Source: an uncultured Bacilli bacterium (GTDB taxonomy: Bacteria; Bacillota_I; Bacilli_A; RF39; UBA660). From it: a stretch of 48,406 nt of DNA. Below the pieces are notes generated by a model that saw only the letters and a list, made by a program, of their open reading frames with translations, ran no database searches and was not told where the DNA came from. Where the stretch lies: the NCBI GenBank assembly GCA_944332435.1, contig CALVJW010000009.1:1-48406 (forward strand), in the 5' to 3' direction. Shown piece by piece: positions 1 to 7,399 of this stretch. A program made the translations under genes and the position numbers. Position 1 is the stretch's first letter. Every line of letters starts with the position of its first letter.

Positions 1-125
1 TGCTTTGCTTTTTTAATTGCTTCTTCCAATTTTCCAAAGTCTACTCCTTCTAAATTTCTTGCATACTCTGAAATATCGTTTAATCTTTCACTTTCAGCTA
101 AATCTTTTTTTCCCCAATCAGACAT
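1..125 (-). CDS. Hypothetical protein, N-terminal part (cut by window edge)
   Basis: An open frame starts at the ATG at 125-123 and runs off the left edge after 41 codons. The start has a good ribosome binding site, GGGAAGGTGAA, just upstream. The visible residues begin MSDWGKKDLAESERLND and are charged and probably helical (ending in a KLEEAIKKAK stretch), with no signal peptide or membrane segment. I do not recognise the family. It lies downstream of greA on the same strand but is separated from it by almost 600 bases and a hairpin, so it is probably a separate unit. Confidence 0.55.
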   Translation of the reverse strand, partial: MSDWGKKDLAESERLNDISEYARNLEGVDFGKLEEAIKKAK

Positions 126-630
126 AAATTTCACCTTCCCTAACAATTATTCTAACACCTAATAATATTGTCGTCAAGCCGATAGTAAAAGGATTGGGCT
201 GTACCATCAACTATGCTTGGTAAAAGAAGCAAGAAATAAGTACAATATAGTTCTACTTCTTATATATATTTCTAACAAGTCAAATTAAAATTTAACTTAA
301 TAGTTTATCATTTATACTAGTATCATTCTAAAATTGGGTAATCCATCTTTAAATACTGATTAAAAAAACTTATCTTGTTTTTTGTTGTTCTTCTAAGTCC
401 ATATCTTCAGACAAATATAAATCATTAAGTCTTCCATCTAACCATGTTTTTCCAATTGCATCTTTCAATTTTACCTAAATCTGTTATTTTTCTCCAATTA
501 AGTGTCATAACACTACTTTTAATTCATTGAAACATAAAAGATATTTAAATATATCATCAAATAAAAATTGGCAAGATATTATTCAGTTTTAAAACTCCTT
601 CTAGTTCTCATTTAAGTTTTTTATAAATCA
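126..630. other. Intergenic stretch with a possible gene remnant
   Basis: No intact gene is visible. On the minus strand at about 370-508 there is coding-like sequence: an ATG-led frame (MTLNWRKITDLGKI) shifts by one frame into LKDAIGKTWLDGRLNDLY and ends with a TAA at 372-370. That reads like a frameshifted remnant of a short protein that I cannot identify. The rest shows nothing recognisable. Confidence in the remnant is low because the sequence is short and AT-rich. Confidence 0.25.
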
Positions 631-667
631 AATAAACAGGTAGACGAAAAATTTCTACCTGTTTATT
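631..667 (-). terminator. Hairpin downstream of greA
   Basis: A perfect 14-bp inverted repeat, AATAAACAGGTAGA / TCTACCTGTTTATT, encloses a 9-nt loop. It lies about 40 bases past the greA stop and is the likely end of the greA transcript. The T-run is weak on both sides, so termination may be partial. Confidence 0.6.
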
Positions 668-709
668 ATCCTTTTTAATGATTGAGAACTTTTTAATTTT
701 AATAATTTT

Positions 710-1174
710 CTAAGCGATTGCCATAATCTCAACTTGATAAGAACCAGCTGGACTATCTACTGTCACAACATCTCCTACTTTTGCATTCATAATTGCACTA
801 GCAATTGGTGATTCATTTGATATTTTATTTTCAAATGGATCTGCCTCTGTACTTCCTACAATAGAGTATTTTTCTTCTTCGCCATCTTCCACATATTTAA
901 TTGTTACTTCTGTTCCTAATGACACTTTATCTGTTGCACCTTTTTCTAACAATACAACATTTTCTAACATTTTCTCTATTTCAACAATACGTCCTTCTAC
1001 CATTGCTTGTTCATTACGAGCTGCATCATATTCAGCATTTTCACTTAAGTCTCCTAGTGCTCTTGCCTCTTTTAACGATTCAATTACAGCTGGTCTCTTT
1101 ACTAATTTTAAATCATCTAATTCTTTTTTTAATTCATTTAACCCTTCAATAGTTAAATATACTTCTTTTGACAT
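710..1174 (-). CDS. greA: Transcription elongation factor GreA
   Basis: GreA enters the secondary channel of backtracked RNA polymerase and stimulates cleavage of the extruded RNA 3' end. The protein has 154 residues (the family is about 157). The N-terminal coiled-coil half (about 1-75) carries the signature GDLSENAEYDAARNEQ, whose acidic tip residues coordinate the catalytic magnesium. The C-terminal half (about 80-154) is the FKBP-like domain that docks on polymerase. The start is preceded by GAGGTGA. In Bacillus greA ends the yrrK-yrrO-udk-greA block. Here it directly follows the trhP2 homologue with no udk between them. Confidence 0.96.
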   Translation of the reverse strand: MSKEVYLTIEGLNELKKELDDLKLVKRPAVIESLKEARALGDLSENAEYDAARNEQAMVEGRIVEIEKMLENVVLLEKGATDKVSLGTEVTIKYVEDGEEEKYSIVGSTEADPFENKISNESPIASAIMNAKVGDVVTVDSPAGSYQVEIMAIA

Positions 1175-1242
1175 ATTTATTCACCTCAATTAATCATTTT
1201 TTTGTTAAGCCTCCCAAATGATACTACAAATTAGAAACTTTG

Positions 1243-2436
1243 TCAAATGTTTTTTCGCATCATCGATAATTTTGTTACTTCTTTTGGAACTTTTACTTTT
1301 ACAACCTGTAATGGATGGTTTACTACTTCAATTTTTTGATTTTCTTCATCTAATATTTCAGTAATTTTAAACGAGAATGTTTCCTTTTCTGGACCAAAAA
1401 TTTCAACTTGATCTCCTAGTTTAAAATAATTTCTTTCTTCAATCGTTGCATACCCTGTTTCATCATCATAATCAATAATAACACCTAAGAAATCTTGATT
1501 TGACAACTCTATTCTACCATTATAATATTGTGCTTCTACTCCATAAGAACCATTAAAAAATTGGACAGTTGATTCTCTATTAGCACAATTAGTTAAAATC
1601 TGCTCATATCTTTCTTGATATTGATAGTGTTCTTTATCTTTGAAGTAACTATCAATTACTTTTCGATATACACTTACAATTGTTGCAATATAATAAATAG
1701 AGCGCATTCTACCTTCAATTTTAAAAGAATCAATTCCAAGCTCTATCATCTTTGGAAGCACTTTTAGCATTGATAAATCTTTCGTACAAAAGGTAAATGG
1801 TTTTTCTCCTTCTAACTTTTCATCGTCACCATATAAATCAAAATCCCATCGACAAATTTGACTACAACCACCACGATTAGAATCCCTTGCAGTTAAAAAA
1901 TTAGATAACACACAGCGTCCACTATAAGATGCACACATTGCACCATGAATAAAACATTCTAATTCAATTGCAACATGATTTTTAATATCCGCAATATCCG
2001 CTTCTGATGCTTCCCTAGCTATAACAACTCTAGTTACTCCTAACGCTTTCCATAACTTGACTGCTTCATAATTTAACGTAGATTGTTGTGTTGATAAATG
2101 CACTTCTAATCCCACTTTATGTGCAACAGGAATAATAGCTGGATCACTAATAATAATGGCATCAACTTGACACTCTTTTAAATGTTTTAAATAGGTTTCT
2201 AATGCTTCTAATTCTTTATTATGCATAACAATGTTTACTGTTACATAGACTTTTTTCCCTTTTTCATGAGCAAACAAAACGCCTTCTTTTATTTCTTCTA
2301 AAGAAAAATTATTCGCATTTGCTCTTAGTCCAAACATAGGGCCACCTAAATAAACAGCATCTGCCCCATATAAAATTGCAATTTTTAAACGTTCTAAATC
2401 ACCGGCTGGTGCTAATAACTCTGGTTTATTTTTCAT
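1243..2436 (-). CDS. trhP2: U32 family tRNA hydroxylation protein TrhP2 (YrrO-like)
   Basis: Peptidase-U32-like protein of 397 residues that, with its partner upstream, is expected to catalyse prephenate-dependent formation of 5-hydroxyuridine at the tRNA wobble position. It opens with the hallmark PELLAPAGDLERLKIAILYG and has the U32 core to about residue 300. Four cysteines at 168, 175, 191 and 195 fit the conserved Cys cluster that binds an Fe-S cluster in relatives. The C-terminal 90 residues form a small beta-rich domain. The start lies 11 bases inside the end of trhP1 with the site AGGGTGAAGAAGT, so the two are translationally coupled. The assignment rests on sequence signature and on synteny with Bacillus yrrN-yrrO. 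Confidence 0.9.
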   Translation of the reverse strand: MKNKPELLAPAGDLERLKIAILYGADAVYLGGPMFGLRANANNFSLEEIKEGVLFAHEKGKKVYVTVNIVMHNKELEALETYLKHLKECQVDAIIISDPAIIPVAHKVGLEVHLSTQQSTLNYEAVKLWKALGVTRVVIAREASEADIADIKNHVAIELECFIHGAMCASYSGRCVLSNFLTARDSNRGGCSQICRWDFDLYGDDEKLEGEKPFTFCTKDLSMLKVLPKMIELGIDSFKIEGRMRSIYYIATIVSVYRKVIDSYFKDKEHYQYQERYEQILTNCANRESTVQFFNGSYGVEAQYYNGRIELSNQDFLGVIIDYDDETGYATIEERNYFKLGDQVEIFGPEKETFSFKITEILDEENQKIEVVNHPLQVVKVKVPKEVTKLSMMRKNI

Positions 2437-3304
2437 ACTTCTTCACCCTAAATACAGTTTCTTTATAGAAAAATCCTTTATCAGTTGGTTTTTCTAATAA
2501 TAAATTTATCTCTTCTTCTAACACTGGTGCTGTTTTTTCATTGGCTTCATGAAAATTTTTTAATATCTTTACCATATCATCCATTTCAATCATAAAACTA
2601 GTAATTAGTCCATAATCAATACTCGCTTCTTTTAATACAATACTTTCTGTAAGACCATTTAATATCGATGCAGAATAAACTTCTGTACCATATTTATGGT
2701 CGATAATAGGATATGTATTTCCTTCTTTTTTTATGAAATAAGTTGTATTTTTTTTTGAAAGTTGAAACTTTTCTAAATAATTTTTTACTAAATGTCTTTT
2801 TGATACAAACATTGGTAAATAGCCAAAAATTGGTACAATTAATTTCATGGTAGTATGCTTTCTAATTTCTAATATTTCATCTAATGTAATTTCTCCTGAT
2901 AGTAAAGCCATGTCAACACCTTGTTTTTGCCAAAAATTACAAGTATCATAATTTGTTGTTAAATGTTCCTGACTCCATATTAATGGAAATGGTATCATTC
3001 CTTCTTGTTTTAATGTTACTAAAGCAATATCGTAATAAAAAATACCATCAATTTCTAATGTTTTTAATGCTTCAAGAAGTTGTTTTAAACCTTCTAGTTC
3101 TTCATGATGAAAATTTTTATTAAGGGAAACAAAAACTTCTTTCTTTTTTGCCTTTAATTTTATCACCAACTCTTTTAATTCATCTAATGATATGTAATAT
3201 GGGAAATTAACACTATAATCTTGAATTCCAAAAAGAAACGCATCACATAAATCCCAAACTTTTTCAACCATTTCTTTTTTATTTACTACCATCATATATT
3301 TCAT
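2426..3304 (-). CDS. trhP1: U32 family tRNA hydroxylation protein TrhP1 (YrrN-like)
   Basis: A smaller, divergent U32-family paralogue of 292 residues upstream of trhP2. It lacks the cysteine cluster of its partner, as expected for the YrrN type, and keeps the TIM-barrel-like pattern (LIWSQEHLTTNYDTCNFW, GVDMALLSGEITLDEI). In Bacillus the YrrN/YrrO pair acts together in 5-hydroxyuridine formation on tRNA, and TrmR then methylates the product. I chose the ATG at 3304 because GGAAGTGAT precedes it; a longer frame begins at 3328 without a site. The gene is more diverged than trhP2, so the family is clear but the exact role is inferred from neighbours. Confidence 0.82.
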   Translation of the reverse strand: MKYMMVVNKKEMVEKVWDLCDAFLFGIQDYSVNFPYYISLDELKELVIKLKAKKKEVFVSLNKNFHHEELEGLKQLLEALKTLEIDGIFYYDIALVTLKQEGMIPFPLIWSQEHLTTNYDTCNFWQKQGVDMALLSGEITLDEILEIRKHTTMKLIVPIFGYLPMFVSKRHLVKNYLEKFQLSKKNTTYFIKKEGNTYPIIDHKYGTEVYSASILNGLTESIVLKEASIDYGLITSFMIEMDDMVKILKNFHEANEKTAPVLEEEINLLLEKPTDKGFFYKETVFRVKKYEK

Positions 3305-3356
3305 CGTATCACTTCCATTCCTATTCATTATAACAAAATTTTAAAATATTACAACT

Positions 3357-3381
3357 ATAAAAAAAACCAAGAAAACTTGAT
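3357..3381 (-). terminator. Terminator after the 3384-4418 gene
   Basis: On the minus strand ATCAAG-TTTT-CTTGGT forms a 6-bp stem with a TTTT loop, followed directly by eight T. It would end transcription of the inserted exported-protein gene before trhP1. Confidence 0.6.
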
Positions 3382-3383
3382 CT

Positions 3384-4418
3384 TTATTTTTTAATTTTTA
3401 TAAAAGTATCTGGTTCTAATACTCGATATTTAGCTTGTTGTCTCATATATGTTTTCGCAATCTCTGGCATTTTCTCTATTTTTAATACAACAGAGCTTTT
3501 TTCTTCAATTTGTATTCCAGTATCGTTTGGATCGGCTAATTTAGGATTATCAGATGGAGCTGTAAAAATATCAATTTTTACACCATTAGTTGCACTACAA
3601 TATCCTTTTTCTTTTTCCGTTTTTGGGGCATATACTCCATCAGAAGTAGTAGACCAATCCATACAAGCACCACAACTATCTAATACAATAGCTTGGTATT
3701 CCTTGGAACCATTTTCTGTAGTCACTTTTAATTTAAATGTATCATCATAATCATAATATGAGATTTTATCATTTTCTTCATATGTATATTGTCCAATTAA
3801 ATGATTCGTAGCTGTTGCGACAACAAGGTAATCAGTTCCTTCTTCTCCATATACTTTTCCATTTAATTTTGACTTTGTTCCGCCTTTCCACATTGCAAAC
3901 CCATTTTCATCAAAATACATACTTCCCTCTTCCAAATAAGGTGCGACAAGACCAACACTACCACCTAAGCGTTTTTCACTATCGTCTGGTGTATAATGAT
4001 ATGTAGTAAGACGTACTTTCTTTTCTGTTCTTTCTATTTCTTGTTGTAAAGAACCATCTACAATAGCTTGCTCAATCATTACTTGTAACCCGTTTTCAAT
4101 ATCATCTTGTTCCAATAAATTTTTCATATTCATTTTTGTATATGCCTCCAAGTCATCAACATCAACTTGATATAAATCAGCAAGATATGCAAGATAATTA
4201 TGATACTCTACTTCCCCAGGTATAAATGACAACTGAGCTATATCATTATTAATTGTATTATTTTCTACTTGATTCGTTTCTAGGCTTTGTATTTCTGGAT
4301 CTACAATATTTGTTGGAAGCCAAGTTGAATCAATCGATACTGCTATTCCTAACATTCCTGTAACAAATATTTTTTTACCATTTAAAATTCTTAAATGCTT
4401 AACCACTGTTCCTTTCAT
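3384..4418 (-). CDS. Exported protein, possible double-psi beta-barrel (3D/RlpA-like) cell-wall protein
   Basis: A protein of about 345 residues with an N-terminal hydrophobic segment (around residues 10-30, GKKIFVTGMLGIAVSI), probably an uncleaved signal anchor. The middle (residues 60-150) is acidic and helical. The last 180 residues are beta-rich and contain AIVLDSCGACMDW followed about 30 residues later by VKIDIFTAPSD. A strand-Asp-Cys-Gly ... Lys-Ile-Asp pattern of this kind resembles the double-psi barrels of 3D-domain/RlpA lytic enzymes, but this is an inference from a short motif. The two cysteines of CGAC could pair. The start at 4418 follows GGAAGGGGAG. It interrupts the otherwise Bacillus-like order between trmR and trhP1 and has its own terminators on both sides. 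Confidence 0.6.
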   Translation of the reverse strand: MKGTVVKHLRILNGKKIFVTGMLGIAVSIDSTWLPTNIVDPEIQSLETNQVENNTINNDIAQLSFIPGEVEYHNYLAYLADLYQVDVDDLEAYTKMNMKNLLEQDDIENGLQVMIEQAIVDGSLQQEIERTEKKVRLTTYHYTPDDSEKRLGGSVGLVAPYLEEGSMYFDENGFAMWKGGTKSKLNGKVYGEEGTDYLVVATATNHLIGQYTYEENDKISYYDYDDTFKLKVTTENGSKEYQAIVLDSCGACMDWSTTSDGVYAPKTEKEKGYCSATNGVKIDIFTAPSDNPKLADPNDTGIQIEEKSSVVLKIEKMPEIAKTYMRQQAKYRVLEPDTFIKIKK

Positions 4419-4502
4419 ATAAAACTCCCCTTCCTTTTTACACAATTTTTATAGTATACCATTTTAAAATAGAAAAAGTCAAGGAAAATGTCACAAATAC
4501 AC

Positions 4503-4532
4503 AAAAAAAGTGTTATAAAAACACAAAAAAAA
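4503..4532 (-). terminator. Terminator after trmR
   Basis: GTGTT/AACAC with a short A-rich loop is followed on the minus strand by seven T. A second potential stem using the AAAAGAG at 4526-4535 and the CTCTTTT at 4551-4558 overlaps the end of trmR. Together they close the upstream operon before the exported-protein gene. Confidence 0.6.
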
Positions 4533-4541
4533 GAGACCAAT

Positions 4542-5135
4542 TTAATCTTGACTCTTTTTTCGACTAATACCAATTCCATCACCAATTGGTAAAAATGTAG
4601 TTGTAAATTCTTTATTTTCTTCTAAAAAAGTAATATATGCATTAATTTTTCTAACAAGTTGTCTTACATTTCTACTTTCTATTTTTTCTTTTGTATGGAC
4701 AAGCCCATGAAATTCTAAATTATCAGAAATAATTGTTCCTTCTTCTTTTAAATTCTTTTTAAATTTTTCAAAAAATTTAATATATTGACTTTTTGCTGCA
4801 TCAATAAAAATTAAGTCATATTGTTCTGCCAATTCTACATCAAAAGCATCAGCATATAAAATCGTAATTTGCTGTTCTACTCCAAATTCACGTATATTTT
4901 GACAAGCTAGTTTGTATCTTTCTTGATCACGTTCAATCGTTGTAACATGAATTTTTGGATCAACCAGTGCCATTTTAATTGCAGAATATCCAATTGCACT
5001 CCCAATTTCCAGTATTGTTTTAACCTGGTTCTTTTTTATGTAATCTGTTAAATAAGCAATACCATCTGGTAGCATAATTGGAATATTATATTTTTTTGCA
5101 TATTCTTCTAAATCTTCTATTCGAACTCGTACCAT
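4542..5135 (-). CDS. trmR: tRNA 5-hydroxyuridine O-methyltransferase TrmR (YrrM-like)
   Basis: A SAM-dependent O-methyltransferase of 197 residues that converts 5-hydroxyuridine to 5-methoxyuridine at tRNA position 34 in Bacillus. Motif I is ILEIGSAIGYSAIKMA (about residues 41-56). The acidic ribose-binding residue lies in TTIERD, and YDLIFIDAAKSQY near residue 110 is the catechol-O-methyltransferase-like metal-binding strand. It overlaps the end of mltG by 19 bases, and its site GTGAGGG sits inside mltG. Together with trhP1/trhP2 downstream it supplies both steps of the wobble modification. Confidence 0.88.
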   Translation of the reverse strand: MVRVRIEDLEEYAKKYNIPIMLPDGIAYLTDYIKKNQVKTILEIGSAIGYSAIKMALVDPKIHVTTIERDQERYKLACQNIREFGVEQQITILYADAFDVELAEQYDLIFIDAAKSQYIKFFEKFKKNLKEEGTIISDNLEFHGLVHTKEKIESRNVRQLVRKINAYITFLEENKEFTTTFLPIGDGIGISRKKSQD

Positions 5136-6214
5136 AATCCCTCACTACGTAATTGTTCGATGATAGCATTATGTTCAGCATCAGTTTTTGTAAAATAAAC
5201 TTTTCTGTTCTTATCAGCAACAAAATATAAATAATCGCTTGGTGCTGGATGAATTGCTGTTTTAATGGCACTAATACCTGGATTACAAATTGGCCCTACT
5301 GGTAATTTTCCTGCCATACTAGCACTTCTCGTGTTATAAGCATTGGCATCATTAATTTCTGACATATATAAATCTCTTTCCCCAACATTGACTTTTGCCG
5401 CATAATAAGTTGTAACATCACTACCAAGACTCATATTAGCATCTAAACGGTTATAGAATACCCGAGCCACTTGTTCCCGGTCACTCTCAGAAATAGCTTC
5501 TATTTCACTCATTGACGCTACTGTCATAATTTGATGTACGGTATAACTTGACTTACTAAATTCATTTTTATAAGGTTCTAATTGTCGTTCTGTTTCATCT
5601 AACATTACTTTTACAATTTCTTCAATACTAGCCCCTTTATCAAATTCATATGTGTTTGGATATAAATAACCTTCTAATGGATAATAAATTTGCGAATTTT
5701 TTATTTCATCGGTTAAAAACCAATAGTTTTGAATTAATTGATCAAGATACTCTGGATTACTCATAAACGTAATTACTTCTTCACTAGAATACGTTGTATT
5801 ATCTGCGATAATTTTCGCAACTTGTCGCATATTCAATCCTTCTTTAAATGTTAATCGCATAACATTCGTATTTTGTGGCGATTTTCCCAATTCTTCCACA
5901 ATTTGTTTTAATGACATACTTTTTCTTAAATAATGATTTCCTGCCTTTAACGTTTCTTTTGGAGGATGTAACTTAATATGTATTTTATATCCTAAAGAAG
6001 AACGAATTAGTCCTTGATCTTCTAAAAAATCAGCAATAGAGGAATAAGTATCCCCTGCTTCCATGATAACAAGATAATTTTTACTATCTTTTTTATTAAC
6101 AGGACTCATTAACAACTGAAACACCAAACAACAAACAAGAATAATAGCAAGGAAGATTAAAATTCCTACTAATATTTTTCCATTACGATTTAGTTTTATT
6201 TTTTTCTTTTTCAT
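5117..6214 (-). CDS. mltG: Endolytic murein transglycosylase MltG (YceG/YrrL)
   Basis: Membrane-anchored lytic transglycosylase that cuts nascent glycan strands, limiting strand length. A basic N-terminus (KKKKIKLNRNGK) is followed by one membrane helix at about residues 13-35. A LysM-like subdomain spans roughly 50-110 and the YceG catalytic domain 110-360. The catalytic glutamate is expected in VASMSEIEAIS (around residue 218), and the downstream YNRLDANMSLGSDVT is the usual substrate-groove motif. Length (365) is normal. The ribosome binding site before 6214 is poor; translation may depend on coupling to the DUF1292 gene ending 18 bases upstream. Confidence 0.93.
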   Translation of the reverse strand: MKKKKIKLNRNGKILVGILIFLAIILVCCLVFQLLMSPVNKKDSKNYLVIMEAGDTYSSIADFLEDQGLIRSSLGYKIHIKLHPPKETLKAGNHYLRKSMSLKQIVEELGKSPQNTNVMRLTFKEGLNMRQVAKIIADNTTYSSEEVITFMSNPEYLDQLIQNYWFLTDEIKNSQIYYPLEGYLYPNTYEFDKGASIEEIVKVMLDETERQLEPYKNEFSKSSYTVHQIMTVASMSEIEAISESDREQVARVFYNRLDANMSLGSDVTTYYAAKVNVGERDLYMSEINDANAYNTRSASMAGKLPVGPICNPGISAIKTAIHPAPSDYLYFVADKNRKVYFTKTDAEHNAIIEQLRSEGLWYEFE

Positions 6215-6232
6215 ACACTAAAAGGCGAGCTA

Positions 6233-6532
6233 TTATTGCTCGTCAGTTGCTTGTCCTTCTTCTCTTGCTTGTGCTTGAATTTCATCTAAAATAGTTTCAA
6301 TAATTTTCCATTCTTTTTCTGTTTCAATTGGTTCTAGTACAGTTGGTTCTTGATCTGGTTGATAAATAGAAGCATATACTTTTACATTTCCTTCTTCATC
6401 TGTTGTATTATCTGTATAAACCATATAATTTTTATTTGTTTCCTCTGATTCAAATGTAAATAATACTTCACACTCTACATCTTTTCCATTATTATCTTTT
6501 ACTTTAAATGTCATTCTTTCGTCACTCATCAT
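6233..6532 (-). CDS. yrzB: DUF1292 protein (YrzB-like)
   Basis: A 99-residue acidic protein of the DUF1292 family, with the typical core VLFTFESEETNKNYMVYTDN and the Glu-rich tail ending EEGQATDEQ. The family is usually encoded next to ruvX and mltG; its function is not established. The ATG overlaps the ruvX stop codon (ATGA type), so the two are coupled. A second ATG follows directly and could equally be used. Position and size agree with Bacillus yrzB. Confidence 0.85.
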   Translation of the reverse strand: MMSDERMTFKVKDNNGKDVECEVLFTFESEETNKNYMVYTDNTTDEEGNVKVYASIYQPDQEPTVLEPIETEKEWKIIETILDEIQAQAREEGQATDEQ

Positions 6533-6960
6533 AAATTCTCTTTTCCTTTCATTTTATCTAAATATGTTTGTAAAATGATGTTGGCTGCCAAACTATCCAC
6601 TTTTTCTTTTCTTTTCTTTCGAGACATATCCCCTGCAATCATATACTGATGGGCTGAAACAGTTGACAATCGTTCATCTTGTAAAATTACTTCCATATTT
6701 AAATATTCCTGTAATTTTTTTTGAAACTCGATAGTTGCTTCACCACGAGGTCCAATTGTATTATTCATATTTTTAGGGAATCCCAATACGATTTTACCAA
6801 CTTGAAATTCTTCAGTGATTGCTTTAATTTGAGGAAGTAAACTATCATAATCTTCTTCTGAAAAACGAATTGTTTTTAATGTCGTTGCAATCGTTGCTGT
6901 CGTATCAGAAAGTGATAATCCTAACGTTCTCGTTCCTAAGTCTAGTCCCAAATAACGCAT
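6529..6960 (-). CDS. ruvX: Putative pre-16S rRNA nuclease / RuvX-YqgF resolvase
   Basis: A YqgF-fold nuclease that trims the 5' end of pre-16S rRNA and is classed as a Holliday-junction resolvase homologue. It opens with RYLGLDLGTRTLGLSLSD, where the first Asp is a metal ligand. ILQDERLSTVSA (about residue 95) holds the conserved Glu, and KVDSLAANIILQTYLD the C-terminal Asp. The frame can start at a GTG (6969), but the ATG at 6960 sits 5 bases after AGGTGAT and gives the family's usual N-terminus, so I use it (143 residues). Confidence 0.93.
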   Translation of the reverse strand: MRYLGLDLGTRTLGLSLSDTTATIATTLKTIRFSEEDYDSLLPQIKAITEEFQVGKIVLGFPKNMNNTIGPRGEATIEFQKKLQEYLNMEVILQDERLSTVSAHQYMIAGDMSRKKRKEKVDSLAANIILQTYLDKMKGKENL

Positions 6961-7028
6961 TTCTATCACCTACCCTATACAATACAATTTTATTGTAACA
7001 TGAACCTAGTATTTTCGCAACATCTAAA

Positions 7029-7062
7029 TCAAAAAAAGGCAGATGATTTATCTGCTTTTTTT
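7029..7062 (-). terminator. Terminator after the small gene downstream of alaS
   Basis: GCAGAT/ATCTGC stem with a 5-nt loop inside A- and T-runs, giving a T-run after the stem on the minus strand. It separates the alaS unit from ruvX. Confidence 0.7.
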
Positions 7063-7398
7063 CTAACGAGGTAATTGAAAATTTTTTTTCTTTTTTTGTT
7101 TTGAACATTCAATAACAGATTCACAATTTGGATATAACTCATATAATTGTTCTTTTTGTACTTGTTTTAATGCCGCTTCTATCTCATTTAATTCTTTTCG
7201 AATATGAAAACGTTCTTCTAATATTTGATCCACTTCATTATCATAATCTATTGAAGAATCATCATCATCATAAAATAAATCAACCATACAATTTGAAGCG
7301 CTTACCTCTAAATATTTGTATCTTGATTGTAATTGTCGCATTTTTGTCTTTAATATTAATTCTGCTATTTGTAATTTTGTTATATAGCGATATTCCAT
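7063..7398 (-). CDS. Hypothetical protein in the alaS-ruvX gap
   Basis: An uncharacterised 111-residue protein with a strong site (TTGGAGGAAC) and a start one base after the alaS stop, so it is co-transcribed with alaS. Residues 1-35 and 60-100 look helical (LQIAELILKTKMRQLQSRY, EERFHIRKELNEIEAALKQ) with an acidic linker (DLFYDDDDSSIDYDNEVD) between them. The tail is basic (KQKKKKNFQLPR). In Bacillus and relatives this slot holds the IreB-type gene yrzL; this protein shows no resemblance to IreB. I do not recognise a family. Confidence 0.7.
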   Translation of the reverse strand: MEYRYITKLQIAELILKTKMRQLQSRYKYLEVSASNCMVDLFYDDDDSSIDYDNEVDQILEERFHIRKELNEIEAALKQVQKEQLYELYPNCESVIECSKQKKKKNFQLPR

Positions 7399-7399
7399 T

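Noticed and set aside
901-1152. Rightward frame antisense to greA, rich in Leu and Phe
   Set aside because: Low-complexity shadow of the helical greA sequence without a ribosome site.
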